In this document: positions 10,451 through 18,922 of the stretch, piece after piece
Numbering within the stretch: the stretch's first letter is position 1
Layout: each line of letters opens with the position of its first letter
From: Phycisphaerae bacterium RAS1
Lineage (GTDB): Bacteria; Planctomycetota; Phycisphaerae; UBA1845; Fen-1342
Direction: 5' to 3'
Assembly (NCBI GenBank): GCA_007859745.1
Contig: SMLU01000001.1
Span: forward strand, 1,302,001 to 1,366,000
Length of the DNA: 64,000 bases
Notes under the pieces: generated by a model
What the model was told of the DNA's origin: nothing
Databases searched by the model: none
The model's input: only the letters and a program-made list of their open reading frames with translations
Position numbers and translations under genes: made by a program

Positions 10451-10936
10451 CTACGGTCGCATCGCGACGTAATACTCCTGCGGCGGCTGGCGGCTGACGA
10501 CATAAAGCGCGACCGCGATCGCCGTCGCCACCCAGTAATCCCGGGGCGCGACCCACCACCAGGTTTTCTGATGCCAGGCGATCAGCTCGGGCCGAAAGCG
10601 ACGCAGGCCATAGTGCGGGTTCAAGACGAACCAGAGGAAATCCTCGACCACCCAGAAGAAGAGGATGAACGCCACCGAGCGCAGCTCGCCGCGCCACGTC
10701 CACGGCAGGTTGAATGCGAACGGCAGATGCGCCACGACCGCGATGAACGCCAGCGTCCAGAAGTGGTAGCCCGTGAGCGGCCGGCCGGGGAAGAACCGCT
10801 CCCACCAGCGATTTTTGACGCGCCACGTCGGCAGATTGGCCGCCCAGCCGGCGGGACCTTCCACCTGAATCTCGAAAAGCGCAAAAGACGCCGCGGCGGC
10901 GAGAAGGCCCATAAAATATACAAGGTGATCGCCCAT
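10451..10936 (-). CDS. Small polytopic membrane protein, unknown function
   Basis: 161 residues starting MGDHLVYFMG. An upstream extension to 11071 stays open but is low-complexity and crosses what should be promoter DNA, so I place the start at 10936. Four hydrophobic segments (residues about 3-20, 52-70, 87-103, 133-150). Between the third and fourth is a Trp/His-rich loop (FVLNPHYGLRRF, then WHQKTWWWV), giving several conserved-looking His and Trp in a short space. I do not recognise the family. Convergent with the GT87 gene. Confidence 0.6.
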   Translation of the reverse strand: MGDHLVYFMGLLAAAASFALFEIQVEGPAGWAANLPTWRVKNRWWERFFPGRPLTGYHFWTLAFIAVVAHLPFAFNLPWTWRGELRSVAFILFFWVVEDFLWFVLNPHYGLRRFRPELIAWHQKTWWWVAPRDYWVATAIAVALYVVSRQPPQEYYVAMRP

Positions 10937-11189
10937 GTGCTCGATGATATCGGTTTGTGGCGGCCGGCGAGAGCACCCCGGGCAGCCGGTTCCGGGAAAC
11001 GGGCTGGCGGCGTGGGCTTGCGTTCGGCCCGGCCGCGTCGTATGGTATGAGGTGCAGGGTTGGGCGATCACCTCCGCCCCGAGAGCGGCTCGGAGGGATG
11101 TGCGTCGCCCGCATGACTGGGATAGCTGTCAAAGCGCGAGGCCGGCATCGGCCCCTGGCGGTTCGCAGCCGCCGGCTTCAGTTCGCGCG

Positions 11190-12137
11190 ATGAGCGATGA
11201 CATCAGGATCGACGGAATGCGCCTGAGCACCCGCGCTCGGTTTGCTGTGCGCCGCCGTTCGGCATTCTCGCTGGCCGAACTGCTGGTGGTCATCGGCGTG
11301 ATTTCCCTACTGATCGCAATCCTCCTTCCCCCCTTGCAGCTCGCGCGGCGGCAGGCGATGCAGACGCACTGCGGCGCCACCATGCAGCAGTTCGGCATCG
11401 CGCTGGAAGCGATCAACAGCGAATTCAAGTTCTACCCCGCCTGGGATGACAACGGCCGGCCGGTGCGCTACACCTGGATCGACATTCTCATGCAGCGCGG
11501 GTATTTCCGGGCCTCCACCGGCGGCTACTGCCCGCTGGACGCGCGGCCGGACCCGATTTCCGAGGCGCGCGGCGAGTATTACCGCGTCGTCTACCCGCGC
11601 GATCACAGCCGGTATGGAATGGACTATTCCTACGGCATTGGTGTGCCGCTTTCGGCCGGCGGCTGGGCGTGGCAGCCGGGCTACGGGCCGGACGAGCGGC
11701 CGCGACGGTTCGAGGGCGCCGAGCGCGACGTATCGCGCCGCATTCTCGCCGCCGACGCGACCTGGAGCTGCATCTATAACCTGAACGGCGACGCGCTGCT
11801 GAACGGTACGTGGAACAACCCGACGCAGTATGACAACACGATCGCCTGGCGGCACGTGAATACCAGCGCCAACTTGCTGATGCAGGATGGTCACGTCACG
11901 CGCGTCCGCTTCCAGACCGATGAGCCGCAGCAGCCGGTGGATACGACCAAGTACTTCGTCTGGCACGCCGGTGAGTCGCTCAACGTCGGCCCGGACGATC
12001 AGTGGGGCAGCTACTGGTATCCGCACGTTCAGCCGCCCAGCCTGCTCAGCCGCCCGCCGCAGGACATCTTCCCGCGCGAATTGATGCCGGCGTTCTACAC
12101 GGAATTCCGGCTGTGGACGCACATCCTGCACAAGTAG
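11190..12137 (+). CDS. Prepilin-like protein with N-terminal methylation motif
   Basis: About 315 residues. Type II secretion/pseudopilin-type leader: basic stretch, then FSLAELLVVIGVISLLIAIL with cleavage expected before the Phe and the Glu at +5. The C-terminal domain ends in HVNTSANLLMQDGHV, the H-X10-DG variant of the planctomycete prepilin-like family (DUF1559-like). Probably exported to the periplasm or cell surface; planctomycete genomes carry many such proteins of unknown role. Start at ATG 11190 (MSDDIRIDG); ATG 11217 is an alternative closer to the leader. A frame upstream to 10935 is open but unlike protein. Confidence 0.85.
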   Translation: MSDDIRIDGMRLSTRARFAVRRRSAFSLAELLVVIGVISLLIAILLPPLQLARRQAMQTHCGATMQQFGIALEAINSEFKFYPAWDDNGRPVRYTWIDILMQRGYFRASTGGYCPLDARPDPISEARGEYYRVVYPRDHSRYGMDYSYGIGVPLSAGGWAWQPGYGPDERPRRFEGAERDVSRRILAADATWSCIYNLNGDALLNGTWNNPTQYDNTIAWRHVNTSANLLMQDGHVTRVRFQTDEPQQPVDTTKYFVWHAGESLNVGPDDQWGSYWYPHVQPPSLLSRPPQDIFPRELMPAFYTEFRLWTHILHK

Positions 12138-12211
12138 CCGGTGTTTGACGGGGCCCGGCGGCCATTCTGCCGGTATCATCATTCCGCCATCGAGGTCAGG
12201 AGGCCCGCAGC

Positions 12212-13654
12212 ATGTACTTTCCCGGCGCGCTTGCGCTATTGCTCTTGCCGGACGTCGCCGCCGCCGACTCGGCCTGGGCGACAAAGGTCGCGCCGGCCGT
12301 TGTGCGCGCGGAAAAGGAACACACCACTGAGGCGTTTCTCGAGGCGTTCGACATCGCCTGGCGGGCCGATGACTGGGGGGCGGGCCTGAAGCTGGCGCAG
12401 GCCGCACGGCAGTTGCGTCCGGATGACCGTCGACTGGACGGCTGCGTCGTGCGGTCGCTGTGGCGCGCCGGTCGATTGGCCGAGGCCGAGGCGCACGCGG
12501 CGCGGCTCAGCGACGAATCGAGCGATCCGGTGGTGCTGAGCGCGCTCATCACGCTCCGGCTGGCGCGCATGGAAACCGGCCCGGCCTTGCGGGCGGCGCG
12601 GCGCCTGGAGCAGCTCAACCCGAAGGCCGCCGGGGAGTGGTTTTTCGTTCTGGCTGCGAAGCTGACTGCGAACGAGACGAAGTCGCTGGCCGGGCTGGTG
12701 CGGCGGGTGCAGAAGCTCTGTGATCCGAAGAACGGGTACCCCGAGACCATCGCCGGCGAGGAGTTCGAGGGATTTCCGGAGTTTCTGGAGGCGGCCGGTC
12801 CGGAGCGGCTGAATCAGATTTCGTCGCATGGCTCGTGCGACATGCCGGTGATCGGCCTGATCAACCTGCCGGGCGTGGACGTCATGATCAACGGCCACGG
12901 CCCGTACCGCATGGTGCTGGACACCGGCGGCAGCATTGCGCTGTCGCTGGATGCCGAAGCGGCGCAGGAGGCGGGCGTGAAGACGCTCGCGAAAACCTCA
13001 GTCCGCGGCGTTTCCGGCAAAGATGAGGCCGGCCACGCGCTGGTCGAGGAAGTTCGAATCGGCTCGATCACCTGCAAGCGCGTCATGACGCGCGTTTTCG
13101 ATGTGCGGAAGTCCACGGCCTTCGCCGCCGACGGGATCATCGGCACGGGCATCTTTCTCGACGGCCGAATGACGATGGACTTCGAGCATGGGAAGCTTAC
13201 GGTCTCGGCCTCATCGCAGGAGTCCGGGCCGGGGACGCCGGTCGAGCTGCGGCTTATCAGCGACGCCAAGATGGTCACGCCGGTGACAGTGCATGGGCAG
13301 CCGGCGGTGGCGATTCTGGACAGCGGGGCGGACGTGGTGGCGCTTTCGACGTCAAAGCTCAGGGCGCTCTTTCCGGACAAGGATCCGAAGACATTCAGCG
13401 CGCTGGCGGCGGGCGTCGGCAGCGAGGCCGGGCCGGAGATCTCGATGATGCCGGGGTTCGACCTTGTGATCGGCGGACGAACTTATCGCAAGATCAGCGG
13501 CCTGGGGCTGGACGTGCTGGACAACGTGCTGGGACCGTTCATCGGCGTGCAGAGCGATGCGCTGGTGGGCATGCCGGTGTTTCGTGACATGCGCCGCTTC
13601 ACGGTGGACTTCGCCCGCTGCCGGATGTGGTTTGAGTGGATGGAGGAGAAGTAG
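12212..13654 (+). CDS. Exported retropepsin-like protein with two aspartic motifs
   Basis: 480 residues. Signal peptide (YFPGALALLLLPDVAAA). Residues about 20-200 are helical TPR-like repeats. Two aspartyl-protease half-domains follow, each with a catalytic triad: VLDTGGS with Asp near 237 and ILDSGAD with Asp near 370. Pepsins have two lobes with one Asp each; retroviral-type enzymes have one lobe per chain and dimerise. Here both lobes are of the retropepsin type in a single chain, as in PDZ/TPR aspartyl proteases of bacteria. Periplasmic protease of unknown substrate. AGGAGG lies upstream of ATG 12212 at good distance. Confidence 0.84.
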   Translation: MYFPGALALLLLPDVAAADSAWATKVAPAVVRAEKEHTTEAFLEAFDIAWRADDWGAGLKLAQAARQLRPDDRRLDGCVVRSLWRAGRLAEAEAHAARLSDESSDPVVLSALITLRLARMETGPALRAARRLEQLNPKAAGEWFFVLAAKLTANETKSLAGLVRRVQKLCDPKNGYPETIAGEEFEGFPEFLEAAGPERLNQISSHGSCDMPVIGLINLPGVDVMINGHGPYRMVLDTGGSIALSLDAEAAQEAGVKTLAKTSVRGVSGKDEAGHALVEEVRIGSITCKRVMTRVFDVRKSTAFAADGIIGTGIFLDGRMTMDFEHGKLTVSASSQESGPGTPVELRLISDAKMVTPVTVHGQPAVAILDSGADVVALSTSKLRALFPDKDPKTFSALAAGVGSEAGPEISMMPGFDLVIGGRTYRKISGLGLDVLDNVLGPFIGVQSDALVGMPVFRDMRRFTVDFARCRMWFEWMEEK

Positions 13655-13667
13655 CAGCCGTTTCGAT

Positions 13668-13729
13668 CCGAGCCGCGCGCGTCAGCAAGCGGTTTTCAAG
13701 CCTCCGCTCCCTCACGGTCGCGGCTCGGA
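13668..13729. repeat. Family A palindromic repeat, copy 2 (inverted)
   Basis: 62 bp, in the opposite orientation to copy 1; ends in CTCACGGTCGCGGCTCGGA. Lies between the retropepsin and the HYExAFE genes, which run in the same direction. Confidence 0.8.
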
Positions 13730-13760
13730 AAGAGCTCGAACTCTGGCTCTTTGAGCTTGG

Positions 13761-14273
13761 ATGAAGTCCCACAACCACTACGAATCCGCTTTCGAGGACT
13801 TCCTGCGGATGCGGCAGGTGGCCTACGTTGCGGTCGATGAGGCGAAGAAGTCGATTTTTCGCGATGCGCGGCTGAAGAGCTTCGACTTCATCGTGTATTC
13901 GGAGGGGCCGTTCAACTGGCTGGTGGACATCAAGGGGCGGCGTTGGGCGACGCGCCGCGGCGCGGGAAAACCCGCCTGGGAGAACTGGGTCACGCTGGCC
14001 GACCTGGAGGGTCTGGAGCAGTGGCAGGGCGTGTTCGGCAGCGGCTTTCGCGGGCTGCTGGTTTTCGCCTACTGGATTGATAAGTCGCTGCCGGCGGCGC
14101 CCAGAGAAATCGTGCACGCCTTTCGCGAGCAGAATTACGTGTTCGTCGGCGTGCCGCTGGACGAGTATCGCACCGAGGCCCGCGTCCGCAGCCCGAAGTG
14201 GGAGACGTACAACCTGCCGGCGCAGTCCTTCGCCCGACACGCCCGGCCGATGGCGGAATGGCTGGCGAAGTAA
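13761..14273 (+). CDS. HYExAFE family protein
   Basis: 170 residues with the family signature near the N-terminus (HYESAFEDFLR). This small soluble family is, to my knowledge, found mainly in planctomycetes and has no assigned function. The arrangement of acidic and Lys residues (SFDFIVYS, then WLVDIKGRRW) looks like a PD-(D/E)XK nuclease core: Asp in the first strand and D-I-K in the second. That is inference. It stands alone between repeats; its stop is followed at once by the agaagtcag inverted array. Confidence 0.8.
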   Translation: MKSHNHYESAFEDFLRMRQVAYVAVDEAKKSIFRDARLKSFDFIVYSEGPFNWLVDIKGRRWATRRGAGKPAWENWVTLADLEGLEQWQGVFGSGFRGLLVFAYWIDKSLPAAPREIVHAFREQNYVFVGVPLDEYRTEARVRSPKWETYNLPAQSFARHARPMAEWLAK

Positions 14274-14365
14274 GAAGTCAGAAGTCAGAAGTCAGAGTGA
14301 AGATGCGCGGCGCGAAGGTTCTTCACTTCTGACTTCTTACTTCTGACTTCTGACTTCTGACTTCT
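14273..14365. repeat. Inverted array of a 9-bp word between convergent genes
   Basis: Left arm: about three tandem copies of AGAAGTCAG. Right arm: about four copies of its complement (CTTCTGACTT phase), around a 20-bp centre. The right arm runs into the stop codon of the MlaF-like gene. It separates two convergent genes and would fold into a long hairpin in RNA from either strand, so it may be a bidirectional terminator. Much lower G+C than the surroundings. Confidence 0.85.
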
Positions 14366-15254
14366 ATCCTCGGCTCCTCACGGTCGACTCCAGCAAAACC
14401 TTCTCGTATTCGCTCGTCCCCTCCGCGTCGGTCAGCGGCCCTGTCGCCGCTCCGTTGAGGAACTGATGCAGCAGACGGTCGTCGTCGCTGGTCATCCACT
14501 TCGGGTCGGCCCGGCGGATGCGCTCGAAATCGACCACCGGCCCCAGCCGCAGCACGCGCCCGGCCGAGAGCATCAGCATGCGGTCGGCCACACGGAAGGC
14601 GGAGTCCATCTCGTGCGTGACGACCACGCTGGTCACCTTGAGCTTGCGCGACAGATCCATGATCAGCTCGTCGATCGCCGTCGATGTGACCGGGTCCAGC
14701 CCGGCGGACGGCTCGTCGTAGTAGAGGATTGTCGGATCGAGCGCGAGCGCCCGCGCCAGCCCGACGCGCTTCTTCTGGCCGCCCGAGAGCTGCGAAGGCA
14801 TCTTGTCGCGGTGCGGCAGCATGTGCACCTGCTGCAGCTTCATCGCCACGACGATGTCGATGATGGCCCGGTCGACATGCGAATGCTCCGTGAGGGGCAA
14901 AGCGATGTTCTGCGCCACGGTCATCGAGCTGAACAGCGCCCCGGATTGAAACAGGATGCCGAAGCGCTTGCGCACGCGGTCGCGCGTGGCGTCGCTGGCG
15001 GAGGCGAAATCAACCCGGCCGATTTCGGGCAGGTGATAGGTGATCTGGCCTTCGTCCGCCTGCACCTCGCCGATCATGGCGTTGAGCAGCGTGCTCTTGC
15101 CGCCGCCCGATCCGCCCATGATGACCAGCGTTTCGCCGCGATAGACGTCGAAGGAGATCCCGTCCAGAACCGTGACGGCGCCGCCGCCCGGCTTGTCAAA
15201 GCGGACGGCCAGGTCGCGCACCGAAATGACGATGTCCTTGGTGTCGTGCAGCAT
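14364..15254 (-). CDS. MlaF-like ABC transporter ATP-binding protein
   Basis: 296 residues. Walker A GGSGGGKST at 47-55, signature LSGGQKKR, Walker B TILYYDEPSAGLDPVTS and the switch His in VVVTHEMDSAFRVADRM match the MlaF/Ttg2A group, which powers phospholipid transport between membranes. The usual MlaE permease and MlaD partner genes are not in the window, so membership of an Mla complex is by homology only. The C-terminal 30 residues extend beyond the usual end. Alone on the minus strand, with a family B palindrome just upstream. Confidence 0.88.
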   Translation of the reverse strand: MLHDTKDIVISVRDLAVRFDKPGGGAVTVLDGISFDVYRGETLVIMGGSGGGKSTLLNAMIGEVQADEGQITYHLPEIGRVDFASASDATRDRVRKRFGILFQSGALFSSMTVAQNIALPLTEHSHVDRAIIDIVVAMKLQQVHMLPHRDKMPSQLSGGQKKRVGLARALALDPTILYYDEPSAGLDPVTSTAIDELIMDLSRKLKVTSVVVTHEMDSAFRVADRMLMLSAGRVLRLGPVVDFERIRRADPKWMTSDDDRLLHQFLNGAATGPLTDAEGTSEYEKVLLESTVRSRG

Positions 15255-15292
15255 TGTGGCTCAATCCGAGTTTACCACATTGGCTTATCTGT

Positions 15293-15390
15293 CCGCACCC
15301 GCCGCGCCACGCGGCGGGTTGACGTCCGTGGGCGGTGGGGCGCCAATCGCCAACGACCGTCACCCCGCCGCTTGGCGCGGCGGGTTCGGA
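15293..15390. repeat. Family B palindromic repeat, copy 2
   Basis: 98 bp. Left arm CCGCACCCGCCGCGCCACGC is slightly diverged; right arm CTTGGCGCGGCGGGTTCGGA is intact. Lies between lysC (ends 15444) and the MlaF-like gene (starts 15254), both on the minus strand, so it is in the leader or promoter region of the latter. Confidence 0.85.
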
Positions 15391-15443
15391 AAAACGGCCC
15401 GGCGGAGGCGTCTGCCAAAACGGCTGGTCACACCCGCCTGCCG

Positions 15444-16667
15444 CTAGGCCGGGCGCTGCAGCTCGAACGCCTGGTGCACCGCGTGCAGCGCCCGCTCCGC
15501 CTCCGCCCGCCGCACCAGCACGCTGATGACGATCTCGCTGGTCGAGATGTTCTCGATGTTGATTTTCTCGGCCGAGAGCGCCTCGAACATGCGGGCGGCG
15601 ACGCCGCGGTGGGAGCGCATGCCGACGCCGATGATGCTGACGCGCGCCAGGTCGTTGTTCACGTTGACGCGCGACGCGCCGAAGCGCCCCGCGAGCAGAT
15701 CGCCGACCGTCTGCATCTCGCCCGCGTCGCGGCCCTCGACCGTGAACCCGAGCGTGACGCTCGAGCCGTCGGCCTCGATGTTCTGGATGATGTCATCCAC
15801 CATGACGCCGCGGCCGGCGACCTCCTGAAATATCGCCGCCGCCACGCCCGGCTGGTTGGGCAGGCCCGAGAGCGTCAGGCGCGTCACCTCGCGTTTGAGC
15901 GTGGCGCCGCGGACGGCGATGTCTTCCATTCCGGGCGGATTGGCCATGATGATCGTCCCAGGGTTGTCGGTGAAGCTGCTGCGGACGTGGATGGGCACGC
16001 TGTACTTTTTGCCCAGTTCGATCGAGCGGCCGTGCATGACGCCGGCGCCCAGGCTGGCCATCTCCAGCATCTCGTCGTAGCTGATGGTGTCGAGCTTGCG
16101 GGCTTCCGGGGCGATGCGCGGGTCGGTGGTGTAGATGCCGTCCACGTCGGTGTAAATCTCGCACATCTCGGCCTGCAGGGCGGCGGCGAGGGCGACGGCG
16201 GTGGTGTCGCTGCCGCCGCGGCCGAGCGTGGTGATATTGAAATCGCTGTCCGCGCCCTGGAAGCCGGCGACGATGACGACGCGGCCGTGTTCGAGCAGGT
16301 TGCGGATGCGCGGGGTGTCGATCGACTTGATGCGGGCTTGCGAGAAGGCGCTGTCGGTCAGCATGCCGGCCTGCGCACCGGTTAGGCTGATGGCTTCGTA
16401 GCCGCCTTCGTGGATGGCCATGGCCATCAGGGCGATGCTGACCTGCTCGCCGGTGGAGAGCAGCATGTCCATCTCGCGTTTGGACGGCTTGCGGCTGACT
16501 TGATAGGCGAGATCGACCAGGTGATCGGTCGTGTGGCCCATGGCGGAGACGACCAATACGACCTGGCGGCCGTCGAGCTTGGCGCGAATGGCGCGGCGGG
16601 CGGCGAGGTGAATGCGGTTGGCGTCAGCGACGCTGGTTCCGCCAAATTTCTGGACGACGATCGGCAA
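15444..16667 (-). CDS. lysC: Aspartate kinase
   Basis: 407 residues. First step of lysine, threonine, methionine and diaminopimelate synthesis: phosphorylation of aspartate. KFGGTS at residues 7-12 binds ATP; LLSTGEQVSIALMAMA, the GRGGSDTTAVALAAAL loop and EIYTDVDGIYTTDPR are standard. Two ACT domains follow (VTRLTLSGLPNQPGVAAAIF and ARVSIIGVGMRSHRGVAARM), giving feedback control by lysine and/or threonine. Length and layout fit the class II-like monofunctional enzyme; an internal start could also make a beta subunit, which I cannot confirm. Downstream lies a family B palindrome. Confidence 0.95.
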   Translation of the reverse strand: MPIVVQKFGGTSVADANRIHLAARRAIRAKLDGRQVVLVVSAMGHTTDHLVDLAYQVSRKPSKREMDMLLSTGEQVSIALMAMAIHEGGYEAISLTGAQAGMLTDSAFSQARIKSIDTPRIRNLLEHGRVVIVAGFQGADSDFNITTLGRGGSDTTAVALAAALQAEMCEIYTDVDGIYTTDPRIAPEARKLDTISYDEMLEMASLGAGVMHGRSIELGKKYSVPIHVRSSFTDNPGTIIMANPPGMEDIAVRGATLKREVTRLTLSGLPNQPGVAAAIFQEVAGRGVMVDDIIQNIEADGSSVTLGFTVEGRDAGEMQTVGDLLAGRFGASRVNVNNDLARVSIIGVGMRSHRGVAARMFEALSAEKINIENISTSEIVISVLVRRAEAERALHAVHQAFELQRPA

Positions 16668-16706
16668 GCGCTTTACCTGCCACGGGGGCCGGCCGCTGCC
16701 TCAGCG

Positions 16707-16823
16707 GCCCGTTGAAAGAACCGTCGCGTCGGCCCTCTGTGGCCGACGACGTATGAAAACTCCGCCGAACAACACCGTCGCCCACAGAGGGCCGACGCTA
16801 CCGGCGATTTTTTCAACGGGCTG
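16707..16823. repeat. Nested inverted repeat, family F
   Basis: Outer ends CCCGTTGAAA and TTTCAACGGG, inner CGTCGGCCCTCTGTGGCCGA and CCCACAGAGGGCCGACG. Lies between atpC and lysC on the minus strand. The inner word recurs at 61.5 kb. Confidence 0.8.
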
Positions 16824-17228
16824 TTAGTGTGTGCGCCGCGCGGCTCGCAACAGAGCGCTTCGGCGACGCGCGCGGCCGCGCGCCGCGGCGGCGTCCGGGC
16901 CGCCGCCGCGCAGCTCGTCGCACTTCTTCTCAGCCGCGGCGATCATTGCGGACGTAACACTCTCGGGGGCGACGGCGCTGCTGGTCAGAACCGTGACCTG
17001 GTTTCGTTGGACCTGGGCGAAGCCGCCGTCGATAATCAGCCGATTCGTGCGTCCGCCGGATTTGTAGCGCAGCTCGCCGGCGCCCAGTTCGCACATCAGC
17101 GGGGCGTGGTCGGCCAGGATGCCGATCTCGCCGTCGTGCGCGGGGATGACGAGGGACTCGGTGGACTCCTCGAGCACTTGCTGCTCGGGCGTGATGACGA
17201 CGAACTGAAGCGACTTGGTCTTTGCCAT
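16824..17228 (-). CDS. atpC: F-type ATP synthase epsilon subunit
   Basis: 134 residues. The beta-sandwich (LQFVVITPEQQVLEESTESL, then HDGEIGILADHAPLMCELG) and the DGGFAQVQRNQVTVLTSSAV stretch are typical. It couples the gamma stalk to the catalytic head and can inhibit ATP hydrolysis. Normally atpC follows atpD directly; here the neighbour upstream is a divergent transporter and no other atp gene is present, so it is detached from its operon. The C-terminal helical part is short and ends in a poly-Arg tail (RGRARRRSALLRAARRTH) not seen in typical epsilon subunits. Confidence 0.9.
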   Translation of the reverse strand: MAKTKSLQFVVITPEQQVLEESTESLVIPAHDGEIGILADHAPLMCELGAGELRYKSGGRTNRLIIDGGFAQVQRNQVTVLTSSAVAPESVTSAMIAAAEKKCDELRGGGPDAAAARGRARRRSALLRAARRTH

Positions 17229-17442
17229 AGATGGTCAAACAATCGCGGCGCTCACTCGGCGCCTGGGGGGAGTGCAAAGCTCCGGCTTTGCGCGCGAAAA
17301 CGGCGTGGCAGATTCCTGGCTTGCGATCGCCAGGTCGCCGGCCGCCAACATAGTATTCGAACAAGCGTCCGCGTCCAGCGTACGGCAGGGATAGGATTCG
17401 CGGCCGGCCGGCAGTTTTCACGAACGAGCGAAGGACGGATCA

Positions 17443-18465
17443 ATGGCCCATGTGCAGCCGCTCGAGCGTCACGCGCCGCGCTGGAAGATCATCGTTGCGT
17501 TTGCCGCTCTTTACGTCATCTGGGGATCGACGTACCTCGCGATCCGCGTTGCGATCGAGTCGCTGCCGCCGTTCCTCATGGCCGGCACACGCTTCGTTCT
17601 CGCGGGCGGATTGATGGCGCTGTGGGCCTGCTGGCGTGGAGCGCCGCCGCCGACGGCTCGCCAGTGGCGTTCGGCGGTCATCATCGGCGCGTTGCTGCTG
17701 GTGGGTGGAAACGGGGGCGTTGTCTGGGCGTGCACACCGCCCGCGGGGGCGTCGGCGCCGCGCGTGCCTTCGGGCCTGACGGCGCTGCTGGTGGCGTCGA
17801 CGCCGGTGTGGATGGCGCTGTTTGACTGGCTGCGGCCGGGCGGCGTGCGTCCCAACCTGTTGATGGTCGCCGGACTGACGGGCGGGCTGGTCGGCGTCGG
17901 ATTGCTGGCTGGGCCGGGGAAGTTCGGGGGCGTCGTGGATCCGACTGCGGCGTTGGTGCTGATGGGCGCGTCGATCTCCTGGGCCGCGGGGTCGCTCTAC
18001 TCAAGGGCCGCGTCCTCTCCGTCGTCACCCATTCTGGCGACGGGGATTCAGATGGTGTGCGGCGGCGGGCTGCTGCTGATCGTCGGAGTTGTGGCGGGAG
18101 ACGTAGAAAAAGTCGCGCTTGAGCGGCTGACGCTACGCTCGGCGATTGCATTTGCGTATCTCATGGCGTTCGGCTCGCTGATTGGATTCACGGCTTACGT
18201 CTGGCTTCTGCGGGTCGTTTCACCGACCGCAGCCGGGACGTATGCCTACGTGAACCCGCTGGTGGCCCTGGTGCTGGGTTGGCTGCTGGCGAACGAACCG
18301 CTTTCCGGGCGGGTTGCCGTGGCGGCGGGCGTAATTGTAGGCTCGGTGACGCTTCTGGGGGCGGCCCGCACGCGGCGTACGCCGCTGAAGCCGGTCGAGA
18401 CTGGAGCGCCGGCGATGGCGGCGGTCGGCGCGACGACCGCTAAAGCCTGGTTCACGCGAGCTTAA
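17443..18465 (+). CDS. EamA/DMT-family transporter
   Basis: 340 residues with ten membrane segments in two EamA repeats (FAALYVIWGSTYLAIRVAIE opens the first; TAAGTYAYVNPLVALVLGWL lies in the second). The YVIWGSTYLAI and NPLVALVLGWL motifs are those of RhaT/YedA-like drug/metabolite exporters in the inner membrane. Substrate not predictable from sequence. Divergent from atpC with a gap of about 214 bp. Confidence 0.9.
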   Translation: MAHVQPLERHAPRWKIIVAFAALYVIWGSTYLAIRVAIESLPPFLMAGTRFVLAGGLMALWACWRGAPPPTARQWRSAVIIGALLLVGGNGGVVWACTPPAGASAPRVPSGLTALLVASTPVWMALFDWLRPGGVRPNLLMVAGLTGGLVGVGLLAGPGKFGGVVDPTAALVLMGASISWAAGSLYSRAASSPSSPILATGIQMVCGGGLLLIVGVVAGDVEKVALERLTLRSAIAFAYLMAFGSLIGFTAYVWLLRVVSPTAAGTYAYVNPLVALVLGWLLANEPLSGRVAVAAGVIVGSVTLLGAARTRRTPLKPVETGAPAMAAVGATTAKAWFTRA

Positions 18466-18593
18466 AGCTGCGCGAGCGGCGTGCAGGAATTATCGGTGCT
18501 GCCGGCGCGGGCCGGCGGCAGCGTATTCGGCAGGTCGGAGCGGGCGCACGGAACGCGAGTCGTTACAGGAACTTGAAATTGAACGCCATTTGT

Positions 18594-18623
18594 CTTGACA
18601 AAGGGGGGCTCGGCGCGATATTC
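18594..18623 (+). promoter_or_regulatory. Sigma-70-like promoter candidate
   Basis: A perfect -35 box TTGACA at 18594-18599, then GATATT (16-bp spacer) or TATTCG (18-bp spacer) as -10. In G+C-rich surroundings this is a notable match. If used it gives a leader of about 300 nt before the ATG at 18923. Confidence 0.45.
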
Positions 18624-18774
18624 GTATTTGGTGGAGGCAGGAGAGTAACGCCGTTCTAGACAATTTGTGCGATATTGGCGTTGCGGATGGGACGTCCGTT
18701 ACCGGAGGCATAGCGTCCCTTTCGTTCGGTCATTTCGTGTCTGAAGGCGAGGTTTGGGCCGCTCACCTAAGGCT

Positions 18775-18831
18775 CGACTCCGCGGCAACGCTGAGTCGGC
18801 TCCTCCGGTCTCGCCCGGAATGAGCGAGGAG
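18775..18831 (+). ncRNA. Two tandem stem-loops in the 5' leader
   Basis: First stem CGACTC (18775-18780) with GAGTCG (18793-18798); second stem CTCCTC (18800-18805) with GAGGAG (18826-18831). The stems are directly adjacent and lie about 90 bp before the start codon. Possible leader regulation or mRNA stabilisation; no known riboswitch recognised. Confidence 0.35.
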
Positions 18832-18922
18832 GTCACGTACCCAGAGATCTTCGCGTCGTCATGTGTGCAACGAGTTTGGGTTCTACGTAACGTTACCGTT
18901 TTTTTGTAGGAGAGGAATCACC

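Larger units (their letters stand above)
18466..18922. other. Long leader region of the dockerin protein gene
   Basis: 457 bp without a convincing gene. It holds a sigma-70-like promoter candidate (18594-18623), a second weaker AT-rich patch near 18655-18680 (TAGACA and GATATT), two adjacent stem-loops (18775-18831) and finally a strong ribosome site AGGAGAGG at 18908-18915. A short minus-strand open frame at 18490-18711 was judged spurious. Confidence 0.6.

Noticed and set aside
10935-11189. N-terminal extension of the prepilin-like protein
   Set aside because: The extra codons are unlike protein and would put the leader in the middle; the ATG at 11190 gives a proper leader.
14466-16385. 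639-codon frame opposite the MlaF-like and lysC genes
   Set aside because: It spans two genes and a family B palindrome and has no recognisable domain.
18490-18711. 73-codon minus-strand frame before the dockerin gene
   Set aside because: No ribosome site or protein-like character, and it overlies the promoter candidate.
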